Source: Oidiodendron maius Zn
Taxonomy: Eukaryota; Ascomycota; Leotiomycetes; Myxotrichaceae
DNA length: 64,000 nucleotides
Assembly: GCA_000827325.1 (NCBI GenBank)
Contig: KN832874.1
Coordinates: 838,067 to 902,066 of the forward strand
Reading direction: 5' to 3'
The notes beneath the pieces are model-generated. The model made no database searches, had not been told where the DNA came from, and saw only the letters and a list, made by a program, of their open reading frames with translations. Shown piece by piece: positions 42,593 through 52,531 of this stretch. Position 1 is the stretch's first letter, and every line of letters begins with the position of its first letter. The position numbers and the translations under genes are program-made.

Positions 42593-44458
42593 TCATATAA
42601 TAGGAAAATATGGGAACGGCTCCCATGCTGCGTCAAGTAACCAATCTGGCAACCATCCTGCACCAACACGCTCATACACCAGCTTGGATCCGGAAACGGG
42701 CCTGACCGCCAATACATAATTTCGCGCTCCTAAATCACCACCGAGTCTTAATGTGCCAATGAGAATGAAAGTCTTTATTGGCTCCGTTGCCGTGTTCGGG
42801 TCATCGAAGGTGATGTATACTTCATTTTGAGCTCGCTCCACTCGTGATCTGGATTTCTTATTGACCTCAGCAATCTTCTCAACATCATGGTCTGTCAATG
42901 TGAGAATACGAGACTTCAGCTCAAGTTTCTCTTTCGTGTAGAGCCACATCGTGCTCGGATCTCCAGTAAGTGTCAAACGAATCCGGTCATTCCAGATGAT
43001 TTGTGAGCTTGGAGGGATTATGTAGGTAATCGCCCCAATGTAAGACATGAATGACCACGAAGGAGGCCTGTTGATTGTAATGGTATCGGGAAACTGGACG
43101 CGGACCAAGGATTCCACGCCTTCCGCTCGCTCCCACAGAAGCCATCTTCCTTGATGTTGTTGAAAAATGCCAGCGCCGCTCCGCTTACCGAAGGATCTTG
43201 TAAGTCGTAGCTCCATACCGGATATAGCGGTGGATTTGTCAGTGTAGTGAGTGAATTTCAGAGCAGAGTACTGCTCATATAGAGCAGTGATCAGGTACAG
43301 CTGTGCGCTGAACTTGTGGCTCATGCCAAAGTCAGGAAAATTCGAATCGCCCAGAAAGGCAGCGCGGTTCGATGGGAGGCCCTTTCGAATTCGAGTGCGA
43401 ACACTCCCGGTATTATGCAGATAATTGAGCGCATCTGCAAGACCACGCATCTGCTCCAAGAACTCTAATATTTTGCTAGCGGTGAGTTGAGGCTCAGGGT
43501 GGTTTGCCCAAAACTCATTCAAGCTTCCACCGGTTGCCCATTCGAGGATTAGATGATATTTTTCGCCTTGACGGAAAGCACCCAGTCCCTTCACAATATT
43601 CTGGTGATGAATTGCATTAAGTGTTCGATGCGCGTGAACCTCTCTCCTCCATTCCGATTCAATGTCGTAGTAGGTCTCATTTCTTGGGCGGATTGTCTTG
43701 ATTGCAACCTGGATATGGCGATCTTGATCAGACTGCCATTTGAGAGAATCGTTGATCCCTTCGCATTCCAGAAAATACTCTTTGGGAATCCGGACGTGCC
43801 TCACATCGCCGAATCCACCAGCCTTTCTATTGTCTTCAGGCTCCACGATGAAGGGGAGTAATCTTTGACTCTCTAGATTATATTCAAAGGTGGCAGTGTC
43901 GAAGTGCTGCGGGATAAAGGACCATTGTTCGTTGAAGAATTGTCTTTTGCTCAACAGACCCCAATAGACTGGGGAGAATACCTTCCTAGTTCTTTCGTGA
44001 TGGCATGGCAGCACGTCACGGGTTGAGCCCAAGCCATGGCGTGTACCCCTGTCTGGTGGTTGGCCTTCTTCTGGAGCACCACCACACTTGCAGAGTTCGT
44101 CCGCCTGCGCCGCCGTTAAATCGGGTATCGGTAAATAACTGTCGTCGAATTTATGATGTGCAAAGCAATCCAACGCATCCACAAACTCCTGATAGCGATT
44201 CAATGAGAGAAGTGTGATCGAAAAGGTTATGGATGCATTCTCGAGGAGCCATAGAATGTGGTACTCGTCGCTGCTTGGAAGTAGCAGCCTGAGTCTCTCA
44301 TAGGTTACCAAAGCTCTGAGACTACTTGCGGGAAGGAAGTGGTTCTTGTAGTCCAAGCCGATGGTATGCTTGTTGAGCTCGCGTACGAGATCCTCCTTAA
44401 AGGTCTCGAAGAACCTGCTCACTGTCATAAAATCTCCCGAGAATTCAAAGTTTTCCAT
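42593..44458 (-). CDS. Protein kinase-like protein lacking the catalytic lobe
   Basis: On the minus strand a single frame of 621 residues starts at 44458 (MENFEFSGDFMTVSRFFETF; an earlier in-frame ATG at 44494 is possible). After about 200 residues of N-terminal region the kinase small lobe appears. The glycine loop is AGGFGDVRHVRI, the ATP-anchoring lysine is in VAIKTIRP, the alpha-C glutamate region is EWRREVHAHRTLNAIHHQNI, and the hinge is YHLILEWATGGSLNEFW. Helix E ends LADALNYLHNTG. Then the expected catalytic loop (HxDxKPxN) and DFG motif are missing and the sequence jumps to an unrelated-looking stretch, then to GIFQQHQGRWLLWERAEGVE and a C-terminal domain. So the large lobe has been deleted without breaking the frame. 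It cannot phosphorylate, but might bind nucleotide or act as a decoy or scaffold. Confidence 0.8.
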   Translation of the reverse strand: MENFEFSGDFMTVSRFFETFKEDLVRELNKHTIGLDYKNHFLPASSLRALVTYERLRLLLPSSDEYHILWLLENASITFSITLLSLNRYQEFVDALDCFAHHKFDDSYLPIPDLTAAQADELCKCGGAPEEGQPPDRGTRHGLGSTRDVLPCHHERTRKVFSPVYWGLLSKRQFFNEQWSFIPQHFDTATFEYNLESQRLLPFIVEPEDNRKAGGFGDVRHVRIPKEYFLECEGINDSLKWQSDQDRHIQVAIKTIRPRNETYYDIESEWRREVHAHRTLNAIHHQNIVKGLGAFRQGEKYHLILEWATGGSLNEFWANHPEPQLTASKILEFLEQMRGLADALNYLHNTGSVRTRIRKGLPSNRAAFLGDSNFPDFGMSHKFSAQLYLITALYEQYSALKFTHYTDKSTAISGMELRLTRSFGKRSGAGIFQQHQGRWLLWERAEGVESLVRVQFPDTITINRPPSWSFMSYIGAITYIIPPSSQIIWNDRIRLTLTGDPSTMWLYTKEKLELKSRILTLTDHDVEKIAEVNKKSRSRVERAQNEVYITFDDPNTATEPIKTFILIGTLRLGGDLGARNYVLAVRPVSGSKLVYERVGAGWLPDWLLDAAWEPFPYFPII

Positions 44459-44589
44459 AATGAAAAGGAGATCATGAAAGACGGAACAGAGCAAAAGAGA
44501 TTCACCTCAAGATACCAGGCTGGAGTGGGGCAGTGCAGTTGGAGACGGATTGCTCTCATGCATTCTGAACTGCAGCCTCGTTTTCGTTA

Positions 44590-45064
44590 TCTAAGACTCG
44601 CACCACCGCATATCAATTACCCTTTTCGGCCAATTGTGGTGCGAATATTAGTCATCCTGTCAGCTTTAGGCTTTACTCACTAAATTTACAGAGGACACTC
44701 GCTAAATTTATAGGGTATACTCACTATAATTTCTATACTTACACTTAATGATACCTATTTATCTACCTAATTACAAACTAGAAATATCAATATTATTATA
44801 ATATATTACAATAAACACTATAGTATATTACCATGAAGATTAGACTATATTATAGCTAAGATTAATGTAGTTATAGTAAAATATTAAAAAAGTTTATAGT
44901 ATATTATCACTAAGTTTATAGTGTACTATTACTTAAGTTATAGTGTATGCTTACTAGAACTTTAGTGCATTGTCACTAATATGCATTAAACGTAACTGAA
45001 TGATTAATATTCGCACCATAGTTGGCCGAAAAGAGCAATTGATATGTGGTGGTGCGAATCTTAG
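44590..45064. mobile_element. MITE with about 60-bp inverted ends (family D)
   Basis: The left end CTAAGACTCGCACCACCGCA (continuing to 44651) and the right end (45003-45064) are inverted copies over about 60 bp, both holding TTTTCGGCCAA. TA lies at both outer edges (44588-44589 and 45065-45066). The interior is a tandem-like AT-rich series of ACTAAATTTATAG and CACTAA units, heavily biased to TA. It ends 132 bp upstream of the kinase start on the other strand, so it may lie in its promoter. Confidence 0.75.
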
Positions 45065-45090
45065 TATCCTTTGTGTAACTCGAGGAGGCT

Positions 45091-45314
45091 TTTGCACTGC
45101 ATTTTTAGTGCGCACAAGGGCTTAGCTTCTGCCTTAGGCGGACAGCCAGTCTGGTGGTATCAAGTTGGTGAACGGATTCAGCGGTGCTGTTCTCTAGGTT
45201 GAATATGTGGTGCGCCTGGCAGGTGTCCTGTACCTTCGTCGCTCCGTCTGCCTTTCAATTGCTATGCAGGACAGGATCACTTGTCCTTCGTCGACGCTAA
45301 AATTGCAGTGCAAA
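45091..45314. mobile_element. MITE family B, full copy
   Basis: Starts TTTGCACTGCATTTTTAGTG and ends CTAAAATTGCAGTGCAAA, giving about 20-bp inverted ends over 224 bp. Inner segments GGGCTTAGCTTCTGCCTTAG and GCAGGACAGGATCACTTGTC are shared with the copy at 47809-48034. Confidence 0.8.
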
Positions 45315-45360
45315 TAGCCTGACAGTCTTCAACTTCCGTTTGCCTCAACTTGGGCTGGGG

Positions 45361-45467
45361 GGTTGTACTGCATTTTTAGTGCGCACAAGGGCTTCGTCCT
45401 CCCGTCTGCCCTTCAAATTGCCGTGCGGGATCACTCGTCTTCGTCTACGCTAAAACTGCAGTGCAAC
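45361..45467. mobile_element. MITE family B, short deletion derivative
   Basis: A 107-bp copy begins GGTTGTACTGCATTTTTAG and ends TAAAACTGCAGTGCAACC. Its middle (CTCCCGTCTGCCCTTCAAAT) matches the longer copies, so it is an internally deleted form. The same short form occurs at 48324-48430. Confidence 0.8.
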
Positions 45468-45644
45468 CGTCCTTATTGTGTTCCTGCCCGTTAGATAGTG
45501 ATCTTGAGGTTATATAGACACTAATATAACCCTACTGAATTCCTTAGCTGTCTAAAATAGTGTAGCAATAAGGTAGATAATAATTAGAAACTATATTCTT
45601 TTAGATCTACTCTTTAGTAATTAATCCTTTATTTTATTAATGTA

Positions 45645-47494
45645 TATGATAAGCGGGTGCCCCAGACAAGCGAGTGCACCACTTTTCCACTACATTATGA
45701 CTATTATACTAATTATTATAACAACACCTAAGAATTAATTATAATTATATTAAAACTACTTAATTTAGATGGTTCTATACCTCCTGACAAGTGCGTGCAG
45801 TGTGTCCAGGCTACCTACAAATACTACAGCACCGCGGCTTCCTCTGATGCTCCCCTACTTGACCACTAATCTGCTGCGTTTCCTGTACTTCTTGCCTGCC
45901 TATATCTTGCTGTACTTGTAACTCCTCTATATCTTGTATAGTAAGTGTCCCTCTACGTTGTATATATATTCTTTTAGCTCTTCGATGCTTACTTAATCCT
46001 TCATTAGCCTTATATAATACTGATACCTCTATATACAGCAGAGCTACCTTATATATTATTGCCTTTACCCCCTTTACAAATTGGTCAATAGCGCTAAGTA
46101 TTGAAGTAGGGGAGCTATTCAGGTGATTAGCAAAACGACTCTTAATTAAACAGGTTTGCGAGTCGGCTTCTAGAGGGTTTTGTAGTGTCTTTGAAACCTA
46201 GGTGTGTGATATACCTGGTCTAGAGTTTAAGGGTATAGGAGTCTGTAGCTATACATCAAGCTTAGAAATGACCCTTTCTGGATCGTACAGTATAAGGCCA
46301 GCTCCTGTAAAGCCACCCTGTATATTTGTATCTGTTATAGAGGCAAAGAATGCTTCCCGGAATGCTGGTAAGAACTCCAGCTTACTTATATAAGTAATAT
46401 ATATATGTATTAAGCCCTCGATTTAGCGACTGTACAACTGCTTCAATGGTCCAAAACATCCGATATCTAATAGCTAGAGTAGATGTAAGGAATATAGAGG
46501 TATATAGAGTGTAATAATATCATATACTTGGCAGTAAAGCTCGAATTCAGTGGAGTGGTAGCTCTTATAACCGTCAAGGATTAATAGCCGATATTTACCT
46601 CTTGTATAAGGTGTTGTATACTTGTTAAAGTGCTTAATCCATTCTAGGCCTGCCTTATTTGTAGTCCAGCCTTTATCTGTTGTTTTAATCGGCCAGTGTC
46701 TTGGAATATCGTATACCTTATACCAGTTGGTCAAGTGGTATTATATAGCAAGGATAATAAATAGTGGAATTGCCTAGCCTTCAGAGTTTATACCCTGAAT
46801 CACTATAGCCTATTTATGATTACCTGGCTATACTAATTTAGCCCTGCTATAGCTATCTGAAGTTGTAACCACTATACCTGTAAATATCATGCCTATCATG
46901 AATCCAGTCTTATTAAAGTTATAGATATCCTTGTCTGCAATACTATACTCTTCCTTTATATATCGTACGAGATTAAACCACTTGCTAATAATCTTCGGAT
47001 CCTTATATTTAGCTCTCTGGTAGTCGTATTTGCAAGCAAAGCATATATAGAGCTCTAGCCAGTATCGTACAAAGTTATAAGCCTATCGCTAGCCAACATC
47101 TGACGTATCGTATATACATAATAGTTAATTAGCCATATCTTCTACACTATATAGTCGAGGCGGAAATGATTATGTATAGAGGTTGAGTATATACTGAACA
47201 ATCGTTTCTTCTTCTAGGTTTGTAAGCTTGCGAGAATTAGGTGGGATATTGCATTATACAGGTTGGCCAGCTTATCGTTATGCAAGGGTTGTACGCTCGA
47301 TGTTATAGATCTTTGCTGCAGCTCTAAGGCTAAGGTTTGGGTTATTTTTAAGGGATTCGATAGCAAGGATAACTCTGCTTTTATATGGAAGTACACTCAT
47401 GTTGTGTTGTAAAGGAATGTAGTGTTATGTATTAAGAGTTGCTATACTCTAGAAAAGTGGTGCACTCGCTTGTCTAGGGCACCCGCTTATCATA
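45645..47494 (-). mobile_element. Pogo/Fot1-type DNA transposon, 1.85 kb
   Basis: Long inverted ends of 44 bp with one difference start ATGATAAGCGGGTGCCC at 45646 and run to the CACTTTTC box at about 45687; the other end is 47454-47494. TATA palindromes at both borders hide the exact TA target site. The transposase lies on the minus strand and is broken. The near-perfect ends contrast with the many stops inside, so the element either moved recently with help in trans, or RIP struck the coding part harder. Confidence 0.85.
46474..47396 (-). pseudogene. Pogo-family transposase relic
   Basis: Two recognisable pieces are in frame-like order on the minus strand. 47396-47214 carries an N-terminal helix-turn-helix-like region (ALELQQRSITSSVQ). 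46734-46474 carries the DDE_1 domain motif GWTTNKAGLEWIKHFNKYTT then YRLLILDGYKSYHSTEFELY, where the D of LDGYKSYHS is the second catalytic aspartate. ITLYIPLYSLHLL follows. The stretch between them is rich in TAG/TAA of the kind RIP makes. This is the transposase of the 45645-47494 element; it cannot be active. Confidence 0.8.
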
Positions 47495-47808
47495 TACGTT
47501 AACTATTTAATCTCTTAGTATAATTGCCCTAATATCCTAATAATAGACAATAAAGGATTTTTATAAAATAATTCTGAATTGCTATAGATAATAATATAAT
47601 AGATTTAGCAAGCAGAGCTCACTTTGTCTATAGTCAACGATACAGTTGTATAGTACATCAATGAGCCTTTGACCCCCTTCCACGTCTGCCTTTGAATCGC
47701 CCTGCAGAACGGGATCACTCCTTTCCGTCTCCTATAAAATTGCGGTGCATTCCCCTCGTGTAGCCTAAAATTGCAGGTGGAATATGAGCAAGCTAACTCT
47801 TGGTGGCG

Positions 47809-48034
47809 AGCCATGCTGAATTTTTAGTGCGCATAAAGGCTCCGTTTCTGCCTTGGGCCGGCAGCCGGTCTGGCGGTGACTGGTCGGTGAACGAATTCGG
47901 CGGTGCTGTCCTCTACGTCGTATGTTGAATATGTGGTGTGCGCCTGGTGGGGGTCCTGGTACCTTGGTCTGCCTTCCAATCGCTATGCAGGACAGGATCA
48001 CTTGTCTTCGTCTACGCTAAAATTGCAGTGCAAC
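47809..48034. mobile_element. MITE family B, full-length copy
   Basis: Begins with a changed left end (TGCTGAATTTTTAGTGCGC) and ends CTAAAATTGCAGTGCAAC. It shares GGACAGGATCACTTGTCTTC with the 45.1-kb copy. Confidence 0.7.
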
Positions 48035-48192
48035 TCGCGAAAATATCGTTCCCCCGGACCGCAGCCCAGTCTGGCGGTGGCAAGTCAGGTACCCTACACG
48101 GCAATTTGAGGGGCAGAGGGGAGGACGAGGCTGCCTTCGGGCGTACACTGCGTCTTCGACATGGACGAGGATGGCACTGCTCGTCGAATCCC

Positions 48193-48430
48193 GTTGCACT
48201 GCATTTAGTGTGCACAAGGGCTTCGCTTCTGCCTTGGGCCAGCAGCCAGTCTGGCGTTGGCAGCTCGGTGAACGAATTCGGCGACCGGTGCTGTCCTCGT
48301 CCCATGTCCATACGCTGGCCGCATTTGCACTGCATTTTTAGTGTGCGCAAGGGCTTCATCCTCCCGTCTGCCCTTCAAATTGCCGTGCGGGATCACTCGT
48401 CTTCATCTACGCTAAAATTGCAGTAGAACC
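48193..48430. mobile_element. MITE family B, nested pair
   Basis: One left end (TTGCACTGCATTTAGTGTGC) lies near 48194. A second, TTGCACTGCATTTTTAG, begins the 107-bp short form near 48324 and ends GCAGTAGAACC at 48430. Insertion of family members into or beside each other repeats what is seen at 40.5 kb. Confidence 0.7.
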
Positions 48431-48442
48431 GTCCTTTTCATA

Positions 48443-48570
48443 CAGTAGGGGTCGAAACCAGCTTCAGTTTCCACTCTATGTTTTTTTTATAATTCGCGTA
48501 AATATTCTCGCTAAATATACTAGATACAGTTCACACTTTTATCACCGGTAATTCATAGCACGTGATATAT
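48443..48570. repeat. Left terminal inverted repeat of the 8-kb segment
   Basis: Runs from CAGTAGGGGTCGAAACC to about AATTCATAGCACGTGATAT. It pairs with 56378-56504 apart from scattered transitions and a one-base length difference near the tip. Confidence 0.85.
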
Positions 48571-48589
48571 AGGCTTAAGTAGTTGGTAC

Positions 48590-48870
48590 TTCTACCACGG
48601 CTCCCATCGGCCACTGGCTAGCGCGGTCCACCAACAGGACAGTTGTCTTCTTCAACTGTCGTTAACAAAGACTACAGATATCGTGGCCAAGAGACCTTAG
48701 TAACGAGAAAAAATGGCGCCGAAGCTTGCGCAGTCACAGCATTCGCTGATTAGCGACATGGTACAGTACTGTACGTAGTAACTCGATCAAAGCTCACGAA
48801 ATAGCACGAGTTGCTGAATCCAGCGTCCGTTCTGTTTATGCAATAAAATCGAACATTCGACAGTATGGCT
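48590..48870 (+). pseudogene. Tc1/mariner transposase, N-terminal fragment
   Basis: From ATG 48713 the frame reads MAPKLAQSQHSLISDMVQY and then meets a stop, but coding resumes with SSVRSVYAIKSNIRQYGSTK. This is a helix-turn-helix start of a Tc1-like transposase and is the same sequence, less mutated, as at 53600 onward. Similarity ends around 48870, where the left copy is cut off. Confidence 0.65.
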
Positions 48871-49012
48871 CTACCAAGTCCCGTTCTAACGTCGGCGGAT
48901 GAAAAACCCTGGTCTTTCTTCTTCTCAGTAGAGCCTTCCATCTTGGGCGCCATTCCCTATGCAATATCTCAGCGCTGTTCATAAGAAACCCTGTATACTA
49001 CGTTGATAGCTC

Positions 49013-52000
49013 TCACGCTCTATAATGCACGAATTGCGCCCAGTTTAACGGCTGTTTCCAGTTTTGCGCTCGCACCTCAATCACACTTGTATGGAGTGCT
49101 ACTGCAATACCCCTACTCTCAAGATGTAACATGCCTTGTTCTACAAGCAATGTATAAAAGCCGCGAGCTATCTCAACGCAAACTTGATCGACCGACGGCC
49201 ACAAGCATCCGATCATGTGTGGACAGCCTGCCACTTGAAAGCCGCTGACCACGTGGATCGCTTCGTCAGCCAGGCAGGCGGCTTTGTTCTTAGCTGTCGA
49301 GCAAGCAGAGAGGTAGGCCAGTTGAGCATGCTGTAAGTTAATCTCCGAGAGATTATATATAGTTAGAATGTCCTGTACTGCATTCCTAAATTCGTCTTTT
49401 TGCTGCAGTATTAGCCCACTACTTGAAGGATCAATATAGTTTGTCCGGCTATAGTAGGCGAAGTGGGCAATGTTGCACTCCTCTAAACTATAGATAACTG
49501 CTTATGTACTGGGCTACTCAATTTCTTCTATAGTGGCGTACTGTTGTAGTATTTCTATGACACTCCTTTTCTTGTCAAGAACCCCGGGAAGACAGTCCAG
49601 ACCTGGTTTCATGCCTGGAGTTACTAGCATTATAGCAACCAGAGCTTTCAATTGTAAACCTATATTGATAGAACATCAGGACCTTAAGTAAGAGAGAGCC
49701 TTGATGGATAGTATATATAAGGAGATAATATGGTTGAATGTATTCTTGGTCGAGCCTAGAGAATGATCCCCTGTTGCATGAAAAGGTATAGAGCTTGCAA
49801 GACCTGTTCTAATCCACTATATCCTTGAGAAATACTCAATTAACATGCTCTTTGTACAGCTAATAGCATCTAGGACGTGCTTTATGTATACCTCCTATAG
49901 CCACTTTAGAAACTCCACATATTCTTTATTCCTTGCCCCACATTAAGATCTGGGGCTGTACCACTGTTTATCAATCTAGATCTCTGTATCAGTTGCAGAT
50001 AGGCTTAGAAGACGTACTATACAAATGCCAGTCTGCAATACAATTATAGCATCGCTGTATAGTTGACTTATATTGATCACAACAACATTGCTGCCGGTAG
50101 TACAAGCTTGTATTGCCTCAATGCTTTGGGCTGCCATAAACAACTCTTGGCCAGGTATACCTTGAATTAACTGGATGTATAGCTCAAGCTCTGTGGCAGC
50201 AGCACGATGCAGCTGTATAGCGAGAAGTCGATCTGATTTGGCGCTCAAATGGCCAGAACGAGTATTGATAGTATTACGGAGAGTCTTGAACTTTGTAGCA
50301 AGCTCTGGACAAGCCTTTATCAAGGATAATAGATTACTCCAGTTGTTGATCATCTGGCCTAAAATGGTGGCGCGACCCTTTTCTAGGTACTAGAGCGCGG
50401 TTTCTGGGTCTCGCGCCTGAAGAAGCACTCTACAGGAGTCTGCAGCAATGCCCGCAAATCTTGATACGACATGCTGTCTGTCGTTGCGATCGAGAGACCG
50501 GGCGTTGACAATTGGAAGGAGATCTATAACCGAAACTGCGATTTCTGTAGCCTCATTGTATTGTTTTAAATGAAACAGCAGTTTGAGGCATCGACTTGCA
50601 GCGTATATGCAAGTGAACGGTACAGAATTGTTGGAGGTCCAAGAACGGCCAAAAACTCGACTTGCCTCCTTGAAGTCAGCCATATCTCCTATTCGCTCGT
50701 ACCGGCTCTCAAGCTGGTTGCCAAGATTATTCAAGTACAAAGCCAGGTCAGAGTGGTTATTAGGTGTTAATGCGACTGCATGTTGAACAAGTTGAATAGC
50801 CTCCTTGTGGTCAGCTTTGTCTCTTATCTGTATATACCGACTCTGAAGCTTGTTGCTAAGGTTGTATAAGCGGCCGGCTAGATCAGAATGGTCTTTAGGT
50901 GTTAATGCAACTGCTCGCCGATCGACTTGGATAGCCTCCTCGAGGTTGGCCATGTTTCTTGTCTGTATATACTTGCTATAAAGCCCAGAGCCAAGGTTGT
51001 TTAAGCAGCTAGCTAGGTCAGAGTGGTTATTAGGTGTTAATGCAACTGCTTGTCGAGAGACTTGAATAGCCTCCTCGAGGTTGACTGTATCTCCTGTCCG
51101 CTTGTACTGGGTTTCTAGGTATATCCCAAGGTTATTCAAGTAGCTAGCCAGGCCAGAGTGGTCTCTTGGTGTTAAATCGACTGCTCGCCGAGCGAATTGG
51201 ATAGCCTCCTGGAGGTCAGCCGTGTCTCCTGTCTGCAAGTACCGCATCACAAGCTTAGTGCCAACGTGACTCAAGCGGCTAGCCAGGTCAGAGTGGTTAT
51301 TAGGTGTTAATGCAACTGCTTGTCGAGAGACTTGAATAGCCTCCTCGAGGTTGACTGTATCTCCTGTCCGCTCGTACTGGGTTTCTAGGTATATCCCAAG
51401 GTTGCTCAAGCAGTTAGCCAGGTCAGAGTGGTCTTTAGGTGTCGATGCAACTGCTTGTCGAGCGATTTGTATAGCCTCCTTGAGGTTAGCTATATCTCCT
51501 GTCCGCCCGTACTGGATTTCTAGGAATATCCCAAGGTTACTTAAGTGACGAGCAAATCTAGAGTGATCTTTAGGCATCAATATAACTGCCCGTTGAGCAA
51601 CTTGGATACCCTCCTCAAAGTCAGTTATATCTCTTGTCCTTTTATGCCGCCTTCCTAGAAGTACCCCTAGTTGGCTCAGGCGACTAGCTAGATCAGAGTG
51701 ATCTTCAGGTGTAAATTCGATTGCTTGTCGAGCGACTTGAATAGCCTCCTCAAGGTTGGCCATATCTCCTGTATATATGTACTGGCTTTCTAGAAATATC
51801 TCAAGGTTGCTTAAGTGGCCAGCTAGATCAGAGTAGTTATGTGTTGATGTGACTGCTTGTTGAGTGACTTGGATGCCCTCCTCAAGGTCGCCTATGTCTC
51901 CCGTTTGCTTATACCGCCTTTCAAGGAGTACCCCAAGGGTGCTCAGCATACCATCTAGCTCAGAGCAGTCTTCAGGTATCGATACAACTGCTCTTCGAGC

Positions 52001-52303
52001 GACTTGGATAGCCTTATCAAGGTCAGCTATATCTCCCGTCTGCTCATACCGGCTTTCCAGAAATATCCCGAGGTAGCTCTGTAAACGATTCTTGACTTGA
52101 GGTGTTTGGTGCTCATAGTATAGAGACATTTGTGCAAAGCTGATTGCCATATCGATCTGCTCCTTAATCCCACTCTGGGTAAACTCCCGATACATCTTGA
52201 TCGCAACCTTTGAAGCTACCTCGTGAAGTTCAACATTATTCATTCCTAAATTCTCAGCCACATACACCAGAAGACGGTCATCGTCATCTCGCTGATCTTC
52301 CAT
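49013..52303 (-). pseudogene. TPR-CHAT protein (caspase-fold protease with tetratricopeptide repeats), broken
   Basis: From ATG 52303 (MEDQRDDDDRLLVYVAENLG) the frame runs 637 codons with about a dozen 40-44-residue repeats such as LEEAIQVSRQAVALTPNNHS, typical fungal tetratricopeptide repeats. It meets a stop at 50390. The same frame goes on through a linker (SDRLLAIQLHRAAATELELY, then GSNVVVINISQLYSDAIIVL) and a CHAT domain: IAHFAYYSRTNYIDPSSSGL, INLQHAQLAYLSACSTAKNK, DEAIHVVSGFQVAGCPHMIG, ending EVRAQNWKQPLNWAQFVHYR at 49013. About half a dozen stops interrupt the linker and CHAT part; all can come from C-to-T or G-to-A changes. The catalytic cysteine (SACSTA, codon 49301-49303) is kept. 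The histidine of the normal HFACHG motif has become tyrosine (HFAYYS, about 49451-49475). The N-terminal TPR part alone could still be made. Confidence 0.85.
50560..52100 (-). repeat. TPR-coding tandem repeats, about 126-bp period
   Basis: Units of about 126 bp (42 codons) recur in the TPR part, with GACTTGAATAGCCTCCTCGA and GGTCAGAGTGGTTATTAGGT almost unchanged between several units (for example near 51010-51110 and 51290-51360). High identity between neighbouring units suggests recent duplication or gene conversion before inactivation. Confidence 0.8.
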
Positions 52304-52531
52304 TCTTCAAAGTCTACCTCTTGTGAAAAGTTAGCCAAGTAGATGAAGATTGTCTTTTGCATCGCCTTTTCAGCTGTTACTCGAGCCACACCGCCAATGC
52401 ATGTCTTGTGGCTGTGTTGAGGCTGTGCTGTACAAGGCAGCATCACTCTCTAGTAACTGCTACTATATACAGTAGTTACTTAAGTTGTGCAAGCATGCCT
52501 TCTTACATCTCTTTAGATTCCTAGAAGTGTA

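Larger units (their letters stand above)
45491..47778. repeat. Duplicated non-coding module, copy 1, split by a pogo transposon
   Basis: 45491-45642 (GTTAGATAGTGATCTTGAGG and following) and 47498-47778 (TTAACTATTTAATCTC, then GCCCTAATATCCTAATAATA) together match 56538-56666, 56948-56996 and 57263-57520. Joined, they make a module of roughly 430 bp that ends in CCTAAAATTGCAG, close to a family B end. The pogo element lies between the two halves here. The module itself is non-coding; it may be a larger MITE. Confidence 0.7.

Noticed and set aside
48012-48426. Frames of 115 and 162 codons on both strands
   Set aside because: They fall inside MITE family B copies; their coding look comes from the GC-rich repeat sequence.
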